This document shows, in pieces, positions 1-11,500 of a DNA stretch of 64,000 nucleotides. Origin of the DNA: Ailanthus altissimus (lineage: Eukaryota; Streptophyta; Magnoliopsida; Sapindales; Simaroubaceae); the NCBI GenBank assembly GCA_946807835.1, contig OX327686.1, positions 14,570,001 to 14,634,000 of the forward strand. The letters run 5' to 3'. The notes under the pieces are model-generated. The model was not told the origin of the DNA. It worked only from the letters and a program-made list of their open reading frames with translations, and ran no database searches. The number at the start of each line of letters is the position of its first letter. Within the stretch, counting starts at the first letter, position 1. Both the position numbers and the translations under genes were made by a program.

Positions 1-2237
1 AGAAATATCAAAATAAAAATAAAAGGCTTTTTCTATTCTGTCCAAAAAACAATAAAGGAATGAGCATCTGCTTGAAACAATTTCCAAATAATGGTTTTAC
101 TTCTTTGTGTGTGCATGGATCCTTTGATTATATCTCAAAAAAAATTTGATTGTTGCGCATAATGTATTAAAGATACTTCCTCTGCTTGATCATAATTATT
201 AGTATAAGTATTAGTATTTGCTTGGTTATCGGTAAAAATCAATACATGTTTGGCTTTTTGTAAACTAATTGCATCACCCTCCATTACATTTGCATCATTT
301 TCTCTCTCTCCTTATTCTAAATTGTTGGTTGATTTGTATGACAATTGGGGAATTGTTTTACTAATTTCTTTTATTCCAATCGAGTTTTGTCTACTTATTT
401 GATTGTTGGGATCCCTTATAACTATCTCTAATAAAGATTTGAAATTTGGGATTCTGTCTTTTGAATAAATTTATTCTCGTTCATGTTTTAGAAATAAAGA
501 CCTTATTTCTTCTATTGAAAATTATTTTTGATTCAAGCTGTCTATTATTTGTTCAAAATTTTGATAAGCATTAGTAAGAAGTAGACCGTGAATCTTATTT
601 ATCCTAATTCTTTTTATCTTATTTTTTATAGAAATTTCATTTAGGATTACGGATGAAAATAATTTTTTTATTCTTTTACGATAAGGTCCATCTAAGAAAT
701 GATCATATATTTTAGGCAAAATTCTTTTCTAGTCTCATCGTTACACAATTAAGTCCTCTTTTCAAGTACATCGAGAGTAAAAGATCCTTTATCTAAAACT
801 TTGATTCAATTTCTAAACTCTTCGGTTAAGTTTTTCTTTTTTTGTTCATTGGTGTAATTCCAATAAGTATACAATTCATCAAAGGATAGTTTTTCTGTTA
901 TGAATGTGAAAGAAAACATTTTTTTTATCAACTCAAAAAAAGTTGACAAACTTCCTAGATACGTAAAAGAAATCCTTTCTTTTCCATCACTTCAACATGC
1001 ATAAAAAAATAGTGTGACATTTCATTTCTTACAGCATTGTCAAATTGATTATTTTTTTATATCGAAATGGATGACTCCATTTTTTATTGTCGAAACGAAG
1101 AGTCACAAGAGGTTTTCAAACCATAATCAATATTGCTCTTCTTTTTCTTTAAATATTTCAAATTTTTCAAATTTTTAATTTTCTAGATTCTCATCCAGAT
1201 AAGAAGTTTCATAAATAGGGCTATTTTTATTGCATGTCTCTTTAAAGTGAAAGTGGAATTCATGCTTTGTTTTTTTTCCCTTTCCATTCACTCAAATCTC
1301 TTCTGTTTCCTCAATTTTTTTCGGATCCTCTTTTTCTTCCAAAAAAAATGATAAGGAGAAGGATCTTCTTTGGTGGATACCTATTGTTCGTATTTAGTCC
1401 CCCCTCATTTCGAAAGTTGTTTCTATTTCTACTTATGTTTCTTCCTCACTTTTCTCCCCTTTTTCTGTTTCTGAGGTTTCTTTCACTTTCAGTTTCTTAG
1501 TCAAAATAGATGAGGGTATTCTGCCTAAATAATAGATAAAGGTAATAAATAAGAGAATACTAAAGATTCAAGCCATGAAATTTCTCAATTCTGACACAAG
1601 GTAGTTATTAGATCGAATAAGTACATTAAACCTAATAGAATTCTTTTTTTGTATCCAAACTAATACCAATCCAACCCATTTCATAAATAAAATGTGGCCA
1701 ATTAACCAACCAACAAAACTACTTGTTGCAAATAACATCTTGTTATTGCATCGAAACATATAAATGTTGACTAATCTGGCTAACATTGAACTTGATAAAA
1801 TAAAATAGTTGAATAATTAAAAAAATTGAGATTTTTCAAGAATACACATTGAATACTAAGATTACACTTTGAAATTCTGGTAGTAGATCTATAATCAAAA
1901 AAGTATTTGTGATTGTTCCGGAATAAATGAAACAAAAGATATGGTAGAGCTAGGATAGTTATTGTATGAGGTCTACCCAATGCTAGATGCAGAGGCATAT
2001 AATAGATCGATATAAATATCATGAGCTGTCCCACAATAAAACTAGTTATTACTGATACCTTATTCTCAGTTCCTTCTTCTCTTTCTTCCAAAACCCGAGC
2101 TCGGAGAAGGAAGAGATAAAAGGGCCCTATGGAAAATGTGGTCAGAAATTCATAATAGAGTCAGACCATACAATCGAATTGATTATCTTCATGCATAAGG
2201 ATATTAGATTACCTAGTTTAAAAGATTGAAAAATCAT
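1..2237 (-). pseudogene. ycf1: ycf1 (Tic214) pseudogene, 5' part, runs off left edge
   Basis: Ycf1/Tic214 is the large plastid-encoded inner-envelope protein assigned to the TIC translocon. The start codon is preserved (reverse complement of 2235-2237) and is followed by a recognisable N-terminus. The best stretches are 1780-2091 (hydrophobic block with [19 protein letters not shown]), 1568-1786 ([18 protein letters not shown] and [17 protein letters not shown]) and 522-719 (MPKIYDHFLDGPYR). These are family-typical and lie in the correct order but in different frames. In-frame stops occur near codons 30-40, and there are several frameshifts and deletions between blocks. It sits next to trnN, as in plastomes where ycf1 starts inside the inverted repeat. 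It cannot encode a working protein. Confidence 0.93.
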
Positions 2238-2573
2238 CACAAACCTCCCTTTTTTTCTTTTCTATTTCAATTTCTGGATTATTATATTATGATTTTTTAA
2301 CTTTACATGCATATAAATAGAAACAGATATACTAGAAACGACATCTATTATATCAATTCTGATGTCAATGACACCAAAGGGAAATTAAATGAATGGAATT
2401 GGGATATGGAAGGAATATAATAAAATAGGGCCACTTTAAGGTTCCCTATAAAATAAGACATGGAACGGAGCTAGTATGAAGAAGTTTCGGGAGTTACAAA
2501 GGAAACTTTGAGTTCATATTGGTCATGGGTTGAGAACGAAAATTGAACTCTAAGAGATATAATCTCTCACTAT
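2238..2573. other. Plastid ycf1-trnN spacer copy
   Basis: This is the noncoding interval between the ycf1 start and trnN-GUU, as expected in the plastid inverted repeat. No gene or regulatory element is identifiable in it. Confidence 0.6.
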
Positions 2574-2645
2574 TCCTCAATAGCTTAGTGGTAGAGCAAT
2601 CGGTTGTTAACTGACTTGTCGTAGGTTCGAATCCTACTTGGCAAT
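2574..2645 (+). pseudogene. trnN-GUU: trnN-GUU, plastid-derived, degraded
   Basis: The 72-nt cloverleaf of plastid tRNA-Asn is readable: D-arm TAGCTTAGTGGTAGAGC, anticodon loop centred on GTT, and T-arm GTAGGTTCGAATCCTAC. The 3' acceptor strand reads GGCAAT where the plastid gene pairs with TCCTCA, so the acceptor stem no longer pairs well. It lies on the strand opposite to trnR and the rRNAs, as in plastomes. It is probably non-functional in the nucleus. Confidence 0.9.
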
Positions 2646-3235
2646 ATTTGATTCTTTCTGAATTAAGTAATTCAAAGTGAAAGGGTTTGCTTTGACCATT
2701 AAAAGTAGGTAACCCGTTTCCTGTGTCTTTGTTCCTATTGCATTCTATCTCACAATATCACATTCTGTTCTGCGATATTTAAGAATCACCGTCAAGACCT
2801 CAGTGTAGGTTTAGGATAATCCTTTGTTCCATAATCCATGGGCTATTTACAATTAGCTAATTAAGAATTCTTAGATGTATTAGTAGTAGTAAGTGCATCA
2901 AAGATACAGTCATTGATTCTCTTGAGAGGCCATAATTACCGTGAGCAAACATATTAATGATAAGGAATGCATTTTAGTTATGCTACTAATACTTGCTCTT
3001 TTATTTTTCCCAAGCCTAGCTAAGGAAGAATTACAGGGCGTAAAACAGAAAAAAATATGCCGATTTGGTCGGGAATACTATATTTTTGTTTTACCATTAA
3101 TGGTAAATAAGAAAAAGTAACGCTACTCCATTTCAACAAATGACCCACACCTAAATTCCATAACTTTGGGTATGCTATCCCAGTTATGATTTTCCTTACC
3201 CCAAAGGGAAAGGTCCTTCCTTTTTTGGCCGATTG
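2646..3235. other. Plastid trnN-trnR spacer copy
   Basis: Noncoding inverted-repeat spacer between the two tRNA copies, A+T rich. The open frame at 3020-3268 on the minus strand overlaps the trnR copy and has no family resemblance. Confidence 0.6.
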
Positions 3236-3309
3236 TGGGGGATGAGGGGTTTGAACCCCTGACACCATGGTTCATAGCCACGTGCTCTAATCCTCTGATC
3301 TATAGGCCT
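3236..3309 (-). pseudogene. trnR-ACG: trnR-ACG, plastid-derived, anticodon mutated
   Basis: The minus strand gives the plastid tRNA-Arg(ACG) body with its D-arm, GAGCACGTGGCT anticodon stem and T-arm. The anticodon triplet reads ATG instead of ACG, and both acceptor strands are altered. All of these are C-to-T or G-to-A changes, as expected from deamination of methylated cytosine after nuclear transfer. Position relative to trnN and 5S is the normal plastid order. Confidence 0.9.
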
Positions 3310-3548
3310 CACCCCATCTTCACTAGATCTGTTCCTAGAAGTACCCTAAAAAAAAGGAACGTTTTCTCTCCTTAGCCATTTCGGGTTAAGAAGATGTGAA
3401 AACACCTTTCTTTTTGTAAGAAATAAAAACACGCGAGGCATAAAATGGGAGAGAAGAGATTTCATAATTAAAGTTTGGAATAAGAGGACCTTTTTGTGTT
3501 TTTTCATATTGTAAAAGTAATAAGAATGAGAGGTGTTAAGCTTTTTAT

Positions 3549-3669
3549 CATCCTGGCATCGAGTTATTTTTTTGTAGGACCTCCTCTACAGTATCATCAC
3601 CGCAGTAGAGTTAAACCACCAAGTTTAGGATGGATTGGTATGGTTCCTCTACGCTTAGGACACTAGAAT
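3549..3669 (-). pseudogene. rrn5: rrn5, plastid 5S rRNA copy
   Basis: A full-length 121-nt match to plastid 5S rRNA on the minus strand, from ATTCTAGTGTCC to GCCAGGATG. The loop around the conserved CCAAACTTGGTGG-like block is present. Several transitions are visible relative to the canonical sequence. It is a nuclear copy and is not expected to be transcribed as rRNA. Confidence 0.93.
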
Positions 3670-3894
3670 ATCAAACCATAAACGAAGAAAAGCATACGAG
3701 AAAAGAATATTGACTAGTGATTGTGAGGCTTCAATTCTTGACTGGAGGGACACCAAAAGTCCTCCGCCCTTCCATCCTTTGGATAGATAGAGATAGAGGG
3801 CAACGCTTTTGGTTTTTTCATATTGTCAAAGATTTGAACAATGAAAATAGATGGTGGGTGCCTAATCAAATTGATTGGGTCATGTAGGAACAAG

Positions 3895-3997
3895 GTTCAA
3901 GTCCCCTGGTCTGTTAAGATGCCTCAGTTGCATACATCACTGCACTTCCACTTGACACCTATCGTAGTGATAAACGGCTCGTCTTATCATGACCTTC
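3895..3997 (-). pseudogene. rrn4.5: rrn4.5, plastid 4.5S rRNA copy
   Basis: A full-length 103-nt copy of plastid 4.5S rRNA on the minus strand, beginning GAAGGTCATGA and ending GGGGACTTGAAC. It lies about 230 nt from 5S and about 90 nt from 23S, the plastid operon spacing. A few transitions separate it from the canonical gene. Confidence 0.93.
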
Positions 3998-4084
3998 TCT
4001 TGAATTCTCAAACTTTCTGTCGCTCTATCCCTGCAGGGGCAGAGAACCAGTCGCTATCTCTGTTGTGCTAACGGGGGCTCTGGG

Positions 4085-6615
4085 GAAGTCAAAATAGAAG
4101 AGCACACATCTTGGCATTAGCTTACTACTTAGATGCTTTTAGTAATTATCCGCTCCCTACTTGGCTACCCAGTGTTTACCATGGGCACAATAACTGGTAC
4201 ACCAAATATGCATCCTTCTCGATCTTCTTATACTAAGGAAAGGTCCTCTCAATGCTCTTTTAACGCCCATATTAAATATAGACCGAACTGTCACATAACA
4301 TTCTGAACCCAACTCACGTACCATTTTAATGGACAAACAACCCTTGGAATATATTACAGCCCTAGGTGGTGAGGAGCTGACATTGAGGTGCCAAACCTTC
4401 CCGTCGATGTGAGCTCTTAAGAAATCAACCTGTTATCCATAGAGTAACTTTTATCCGTTAAGCGATGACCTTTCCACTTGGCAACGTCAGATTACTAAAG
4501 GCGACTTTTGTCCCTGCTCGATGGGTGGGTCTTGCGGTCAAGCTCCCTCATCCTTCACTCAAGGGCCAATCTCTATCTGGCCTAAGGAAACCTTTGCACG
4601 CCTCCATTAGTTTTTGAGAGGCCTACGCCCCATAGAAACTGTCTACCTAAGATTGTCCCTTGGCCCGTAGGTCCTGACACAAGGTTAGAATTCTAACTCT
4701 TTCAGAGTGGTATCTCACTGATGGCTCGAGGCCCCCCGAAAGGAGGCCTTCTTCGCCTTCCACCTAAGCTGCACAGAAAACGCCCAAAGTCAATCCCAAG
4801 GAACAGTGAAGCTTCATAAGATTTTTCTATCCAAGTGGAGGTAGTCTACATCTTCACAGACATGTCTATTTCACCAAGCCTTTCTCCAAGACAGTGCCCA
4901 GATCATTATGCCTTTCGTGCGGGTCAAAACTTACCCCACAAGGAATTTGGCTACCTTAGGACTGTTATAGTTACGGCCACCATTCACTAAGGCTTCAATC
5001 ACCGGCTCGCCTGTCATCAGGTCACTAACTTTCTTGACCTTTCAGTATTGGGCAGGCATCAATCCTCATATATAGTCTAACGACTTTGCGAACACTTGTG
5101 TTTTTGGTAAACAGTTGCCCGATCCTGGTCACTGTGACCTCCTTTTGCAAGAGGCACCCCTTCTTCTAGAGTTACGGGGCTATTTTATCGAGTTTAGAGA
5201 GAGTTATTTTGCGCCCCTAGGTATTCTCTACCTACCCATCTATGTCAGTTTCGAGTACATGTACCCTTTTGTTGAAAGGTCGTTCGAGATTTTCCTGGAA
5301 GTATAGCATGGGTTGCTTCAGCGTCATAGCGCCTGGTACTCGAACATTGGCTTGAGGCTTTTTCTCTACCTCTTCTTACCCTAAAAAAGCAGGGCACCTT
5401 GCATCCTTGAACCGATAACCATCTTTCGGCTAAGCTAGCTTCCTTCGTCCCTCGGGACCAACAAGAAGTAGTACATGAATATTCACCTATTTTCCATCGA
5501 CTACGTCTTTTTGCCTGATCTTAGGCCCTGATTCACCCTCATGGACAAATCTTGTAGAGGAACCCTTGGGCTTTTGAGGCATTGGATTCTCACCAATATT
5601 TATGTTTCTCAAGCTGACATTCTCACTTCTGCTTTATCCACCACCGCTCGTGCGGGTGCTTTCCCTTAAGGCAGAACGCTCCCTTGCCGATGTATTTTCA
5701 CATCCCACAGCTTTGGCAGATCGCTTAGCCCCGTTCATCTTCGGTGCAAGAGCACTTGATCAGTGAACTATTACGCACTCTTTCAAGGGTGGCTACTTTG
5801 AGGAAAACCTCCTAGCGATCTCTGCACCCCTGCCTCTTTTATCACTGAGCAGTCATTTAGAGGCTTTAGCTAGTGATCTAGGGTGTTTCCCTCTTAACAA
5901 TGAAACTTATCCCCTATCGTCTCACTGGCCGACCTTGACCCTTGTTATTTTTAGGTCATATCTAGTATTCAGAGTTTGCCTCAATTTAGTACCACTCTCA
6001 CGGTCCACACTGAAATAGTGCTTTACCCTTAGATGTCCAGTCAACAGTTGCGCCTCAATGCATTTCGAGGAGAATCAACTAGCTCTAGGTTCGAGTGGCA
6101 TTTCACCCCAACCACAACTCATCCGTTGATTCTTCAACATCAATTGGTTCAGACCTCCACTTAGTTTCACCGAAGCTTCATCTTAGTCATGAATAAATCA
6201 CCTAGGTTTGGGTCCATAAGCAGTGACAATTGCCCTATAAAGAATTGCTTTCGCTATGGCTCTAATGGGTTCTTTTAACCAAGCCATTGCCTATGAGTCG
6301 TTGGCTCATTCTTCAATAGGCACGTGGTCAAAACCTCGGGCTCCTCCCACTGTTAGGGAGTTTACGGTTTCATGTTCTATTTCACTTCTCGATGGGGGTT
6401 CTTTTCACTCTTCCCTTACGGTACTACTTCGCTATCGGTCACCCAGGAGTATTTAGCCTTGCAAGGTAGTCCTTGCTGATTCACACGGGATTTTATATGC
6501 CTCATGCTACTCAGGTCAGAACATAAGCTAGTGATGCTTTCGGCTATTGGACTTTCGCCATCTAGGGTGCAGCACTTCACCGCTTCGCCTAGCAGCACGA
6601 CACTTGTATTACTCC
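4085..6615 (-). pseudogene. rrn23: rrn23, plastid 23S rRNA copy, 5' end missing
   Basis: About 2.5 kb of the 2.8-kb plastid 23S rRNA on the minus strand. The 3' end is next to 4.5S. The sequence is collinear up to the block GTCGTGCTGCTAGGCGAAGC near 6,590, which lies about 290 nt from the true 5' end. Beyond about 6,615 it stops matching 23S. Small open frames inside (5115-5306, 6256-6456, 6416-6622, 6547-6774) are antisense or sense shadows of rRNA. The 3' boundary is accurate to about 20 nt. Confidence 0.92.
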
Positions 6616-6763
6616 CCCACAAGTTCCAGAAGTTTAGCCCCTGTCTCTAATTTTTTTTCCTTTATTGGCATTTTGGAGACTTATAGTGAATTTGAATGTG
6701 TCTCACAACCCAAAAAAAATTGTGGGATGAGTCATTTGATTGTTAGATCTGGAATGAATAAAT

Positions 6764-6952
6764 TCAAGAGATGAAAGAATTAAGGATACTCTTCAGAAAG
6801 ACTAATCCAATCCATAATAACGTACCAAAAAATACAATATTATTGTTACTCGACCAATCCTTTAAAGACACAAATGCAACATGTACACTAATAAGTAAGG
6901 TTGATGAAGTAGCAATTAATGCAAAAACAACCAATTGGAAAGCAATAGTCAT
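6764..6952 (-). pseudogene. psbZ: psbZ (ycf9), plastid-derived copy with open frame
   Basis: A 62-codon frame beginning [17 protein letters not shown] and ending [13 protein letters not shown] sequence then LNSFIS matches PsbZ, a two-helix photosystem II core subunit, in length and along its whole sequence. The upstream in-frame ATG at 6979 lies in the plastid 5' flank, so I use the internal start. The frame is open, but substitutions in conserved positions (for example [11 protein letters not shown]) and the nuclear context make a functional product unlikely. It directly follows the 23S fragment, a non-plastid adjacency. Confidence 0.9.
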
Positions 6953-7130
6953 GTTTTTAATCCTCCAAGCTACCAACAAAAAAGAATTATACTATTTGAT
7001 CCTTCGATGAACAAAAAAATTTGAATCAAGTATATCATAGAAGAATTTTACCATGAATACATTGATTATCTAATGTAATTCTAACTTTTTATCACTTTTA
7101 GTCAAAGATGAAGTTAAGAGTACTTTTTTT

Positions 7131-8350
7131 TACTTTAAAAACAGAAGTGCTAGATCATGCATCTATCACCTATTTATTTTTTTATAGATACAGGAATAAT
7201 TATGAAAATAAGGGCTAAAATTTGTGAAAAATGCCAATTAATCTGCAAGGGACGATTTATAATAATTTATTCCAACCCACGACATAAACAAAGACAATGA
7301 TAATCTTTCAAATAGGAACTCTATAAAAATAATCAATGAACAACTCACACTAAAATATTGGTTTTGACATGAAATGAATATATTCATATATTTCTGACTT
7401 ATATTTATGAAATAATAAAATATGGCAAAATCTATATCAATAAATGGTTTACATAGGACTGGACAAATTGGTTTACATGTGGGCATGTGCTTCTTCTCGA
7501 GACATCATCGATCAGTTATCGGTAATTATAGTTCTTGAAGTTTATGGCTCGCTCTTGGCCATTACTTTGTCTGAGAATCATGAAAGTAGGTTGCGTAGGA
7601 GAGGATCCCCTTCAGCTTTGTGATGGCGTCGGAGTCGAGTCAATCCGTCCGAGTACAAATGCCCCCAATCAACTTTGGTTCGAAAAAAAAATGAAACAGA
7701 GAACTGCACGTCTAAAATAGAATTGAGCCAACTGAGGCGCTCTTGGACCGGTCTAGGTTGTCAAACTTGGGCTTAGTTTAGATCCATCTGCATGGTCGAG
7801 CTTCTTAGGCTCTTGATGAAATCTGAAGGCAACAAATAATGATAATAAAATTCCCTTTCAAAAAAAAAAAACCCTAGATTCCCTTGCTACAATAAAATAA
7901 AACAAGAAAGCCCCAGATTCCCTCGGTACGTTAAAATAAAATAATTATACCCTTCCAATAAAATAGAAGAAAAAGAGATATATTAAAATAAAATAAATCT
8001 CCCCTTCACAGATCAGTTACAATTGAAATATTTAACATTAAATAATACCATTAAAACAAAATTTTAAAACCTATCATTCAAATTGTGAAAATGTAAAATC
8101 TCTAATATCTAAGTTAAAATCATAACTTGAAAACTCTATATATAAAACATGAATAGAAAAGTAAAAACTTTATACGTTTGCACGTTAAAAGTAATACATG
8201 TTCAGTATAATTTAAAACTTTTATAATTGAAAATTATCTATAAGACTTACATCGATATTAAATTATGTTAATACTTGGGAGGAGAAGATAAAACTCACAA
8301 CATCTTATAACCAAATGGTGACCAATGCGACATAGCAAACACAAATGACA
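7131..8350. other. Intergenic, no gene seen
   Basis: A+T-rich sequence between the plastid insertion and the NF-YA 3' end. There is a slightly more G+C-rich patch at 7,530-7,830 whose open frame (7535-7720) matches nothing I recognise. Downstream of the NF-YA stop, 8,000-8,350 probably holds the 3' UTR end or terminator, but no single poly(A) signal can be assigned. Confidence 0.5.
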
Positions 8351-8470
8351 CCCTTTACAACTGTGTTAACATCCCAGAAAACAAAAGTAAAAGCCACAGA
8401 AAACAGTTTCTTAGTACACTGATAAATCTCTCAACGTATTTTCCATTACCCCATCGGTAAATAATAGCAA

Positions 8471-8491
8471 AAGCCAAGGATGAATTGCCAT
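8471..8491 (-). promoter_or_regulatory. miR169-complementary target site in NF-YA 3' UTR
   Basis: The plus strand reads AAGCCAAGGATGAATTGCC, almost the miR169 sequence itself (family core AGCCAAGGATGACTTGCC). The minus-strand NF-YA transcript is therefore complementary, with one core mismatch. The site begins about 30 nt after the stop codon. miR169 cleavage of NF-YA 3' UTRs is established in plants. Position and complementarity make regulation here very likely, but cleavage itself is inferred. Confidence 0.9.
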
Positions 8492-8520
8492 TCCAGTGAT
8501 GTGATCGCCAGTGGATCACT

Positions 8521-11500
8521 TTACCGGACAACTGAAGCACAGTGCTGCATTCCACTGCACACAAGTCCCCCATTGTTGCGCATTGCACTGCCCATTTGGG
8601 CAGAGATACCAGAGAACCCATGATTAGGCTGCCGGAAAATGACATCACCATTGGAGACACTTGTGATGTCTGAGCGGTTGGCTGTCGAAGTAACATATTC
8701 CACACTTCCTGAGCAACTATCGTCTGATATACCTTTTTCTTGATATAAATAGCTTGAGTCTGAAATGCCATTGTAACTAGTGGTGCCATTTGAATCAGAA
8801 TGTTGGAGTTTCTTTGTGCTGAGGAAACGCCCACCAGATCCCCTAACTCTGTTTAATGCATGAAGATGGCGAGACTCGTGAAGATAGGGCTGCATTTTAT
8901 TGAAATACAAGTGAATCAGTGGATAAGTATAAATTCGCATCACAAGGTGCATTGAAGCATAATCATAAGCTTGTGCACACAAGTTTGATTCTCAACAAAG
9001 GATCACATAGCTTAATCAGAAGTTTGTGTACACAAGTTTGATTCTCAACAAAGGATTGTTATATTCCCTAGTGAGTTTATCAGAAACTTTTAGAGATAAA
9101 CTTCTCCATAGTTTTAGATGCAGCTTCCAGTTCAAATGAATGTTGACTGAGTATACATACCTTGCGAGCTTTGACAAGTTTGTTTTGAGCCTCAAGCTTT
9201 GCACGAGATTGTCTCCTCCGCAGAATTCCATGGTACTGTTTTGGATTGACATAAATAGGTCCATCTTCTGAAGGATCAAGTGGCAGTGGGACTCGTGCAG
9301 GTGCTATGCCCACCATCTGGGAGCCTATCTGTGGCAGAATCTGATTGTTTTCAATTGCATACAATTAAATCTTAGAAGAGCGATTGACATTCAAAATTGT
9401 AAAAAAAAAAACAGGCACAGAACTAAATGAAACACAGGTCAGACATATTATAGCCCCATCTTTTTGTCTTTCAGAAGGAATATAACCAAGCCTTAACACA
9501 GTATATTTGAAACAACCCCTACATTGTAATAGAAAGTGAAACCTCCAATGACCTTAGAGATTCACTTGATATCTAATTGGGAAAAGGACACTTTTGTCCC
9601 TCGAATTTGGCCTAATACCCAATTTTGTCACGGTTGTTTCAAATTACCCAATTTTATCCCTCTCCGTTAATCAGTTACCATTTAATCTAATGAAAAAGTT
9701 CATTTTGTTGTACAATGACGTTTTTACCCTTACTAGAATTCATGGATAATTACTTATCATTTGACATGTTTGATATGTCCACGTGTCAATTAATGATTGG
9801 CCATTGATAAAAAAATTACACGTCAAACTCAAACAGGCCCAAATTTTAATATATATTTTTTCTTCTTCTTCAATCCAAATTCCACGCCCTCCATTAAAAT
9901 GAAAACCTTCTACTTCTTCTCTTAAGTCATGTAAAACTTACCCATGAATGTTTAGATCTTGATTTACTCGCTTAAAGGGACACATGACAATTTAATTGGA
10001 GAAAATGCTAGAAACAAAAATGAAATTTTAGTATAAGAAATTACTTTTCTCTCAGCCCCGATGAAACAGAGGTACTTCACAATCACCTGGGTTATGTGCT
10101 GCATGTTCTTCATTATTATTATTTTCATATTATTGAAAAGTATATATAGCCACCAAATAAGAATCTATTTGTAGGTTCACATGGTGAACACATATGCATG
10201 GTTAAATCACTTCCTTGTTAACCATGTGGCAGATTAATCCAACAAAATTGTGATGGGTATTTGATTTTGACAGTGGGTATTAGATTTAAAATAAGAAATG
10301 AGTATTTAATAATGAAATAGGCATTTGATTTTGACATTAGTGAGTGTTTGGTAACTGGGAAAGTAAGAAAAAATAAAGTGGAGAAAAGTGAGTAGTTATA
10401 TAGGAGTTAATAAAGAGATAATTAATTGGGTGATAAGAGTGAGGAACTGAGGGAGAATATTTTTTTAACAGCAGCCTTGAACTAGAATTTGCTGTACGCT
10501 GTCAAAGTTTTGGCTATTCGCAAATTTTTTGTTCGTCAATATCTATTCTAATTTCAATATTCACCAATAAATTTTTCAAAAATTGAAAAGAGGAAGTGAG
10601 TCCGTGAGTAGTGATAGAGAACAAGAGGAGTTGAGGAGAGAATAAATTGGGTGATAGGGTGAATACAATTTTTTATTATTAATATTTTATTTTTGTTTTA
10701 TTATAAATTTAAAAATAAATATTAAATCGTTAAACTTATTATATTGTGCCATGTGTCTTTTTAAATCTACCTTTTATTAATAATCAAACATTATTTGACA
10801 CATGGTATGAGGACATATTATGTGTCAACTTGCAGGTCAATCTTCTTATTAAGTTACTATTTTACCCTTCTTTTGTTATCTTAAACGGTAACTGACTAAC
10901 GGAAAGGGATAAAATTGGATAATTTTAAACAATAGGGACAAAATTGGGTATTAGACTAAATTCCAGGAACAAAAATGTCTTTTTCCCTATCTAATTTCTC
11001 CTACACAAAACTACCAAGGACAATTGTAACTGCATAAATAAAGGTAACTCACAAAAGCTTGTGGTACATATGGAGTAAATAGCCCACCAAGGTAACGATC
11101 GCCACATGGATATGAGTTTTGCACCTGAAATATGTAGAGAAACATTAGTTTTACAACTAAGCAACAAGAAAAGGTCCATGAACCACAGTACGACCTACCA
11201 TTGAGTGGTTATAATCCATATGTGGCTGATTGAAAACAATTTCAGAATTGCTCAACAAGAAAACCGGCTTCATTTGACCTTCCACACTCTTCCCACAACT
11301 TTCATCCTGACCTGAGTGCAAGGGTAGACGACAATCAATTTCATTTAAGCATGCCTAACTTGTCGTGCTAAACTAGAATAAACTTCGGTAATAGTAATCT
11401 GTTTAGACGGTTACTTCAAGCCCCCAATAAAATTGAAGCATTACACATCAATGAGTGTGGAAACGAATGTGTCGTAAAAGATGTGTTTAAGAAGTTTCTG

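Larger units (their letters stand above)
1..7130. other. Nuclear plastid DNA insertion (NUPT), mosaic and decayed
   Basis: From the left edge to about 6,615 the order ycf1 (minus), trnN (plus), trnR, 5S, 4.5S and 23S (all minus) is that of the chloroplast inverted repeat next to the small single-copy junction. After 6,615 the sequence is psbZ with its flanks, which in land-plant plastomes lies in the large single-copy region. The genes carry many C-to-T and G-to-A changes, stops and frameshifts, so this is a nuclear copy and not a plastid contig. The left end is outside the window. The right end is approximate because plastid-like sequence upstream of psbZ fades near 7,100-7,150. Confidence 0.93.

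Noticed and set aside
5115..6774. Multiple small frames in the plastid region
   Set aside because: They lie on the 23S rRNA copy or its junction and are rRNA shadows.
8355..8834. 159-codon minus-strand open frame
   Set aside because: Alternative frame of the last NF-YA exon and 3' UTR; the correct frame is the one continuing the [10 protein letters not shown] domain to the stop at 8521.
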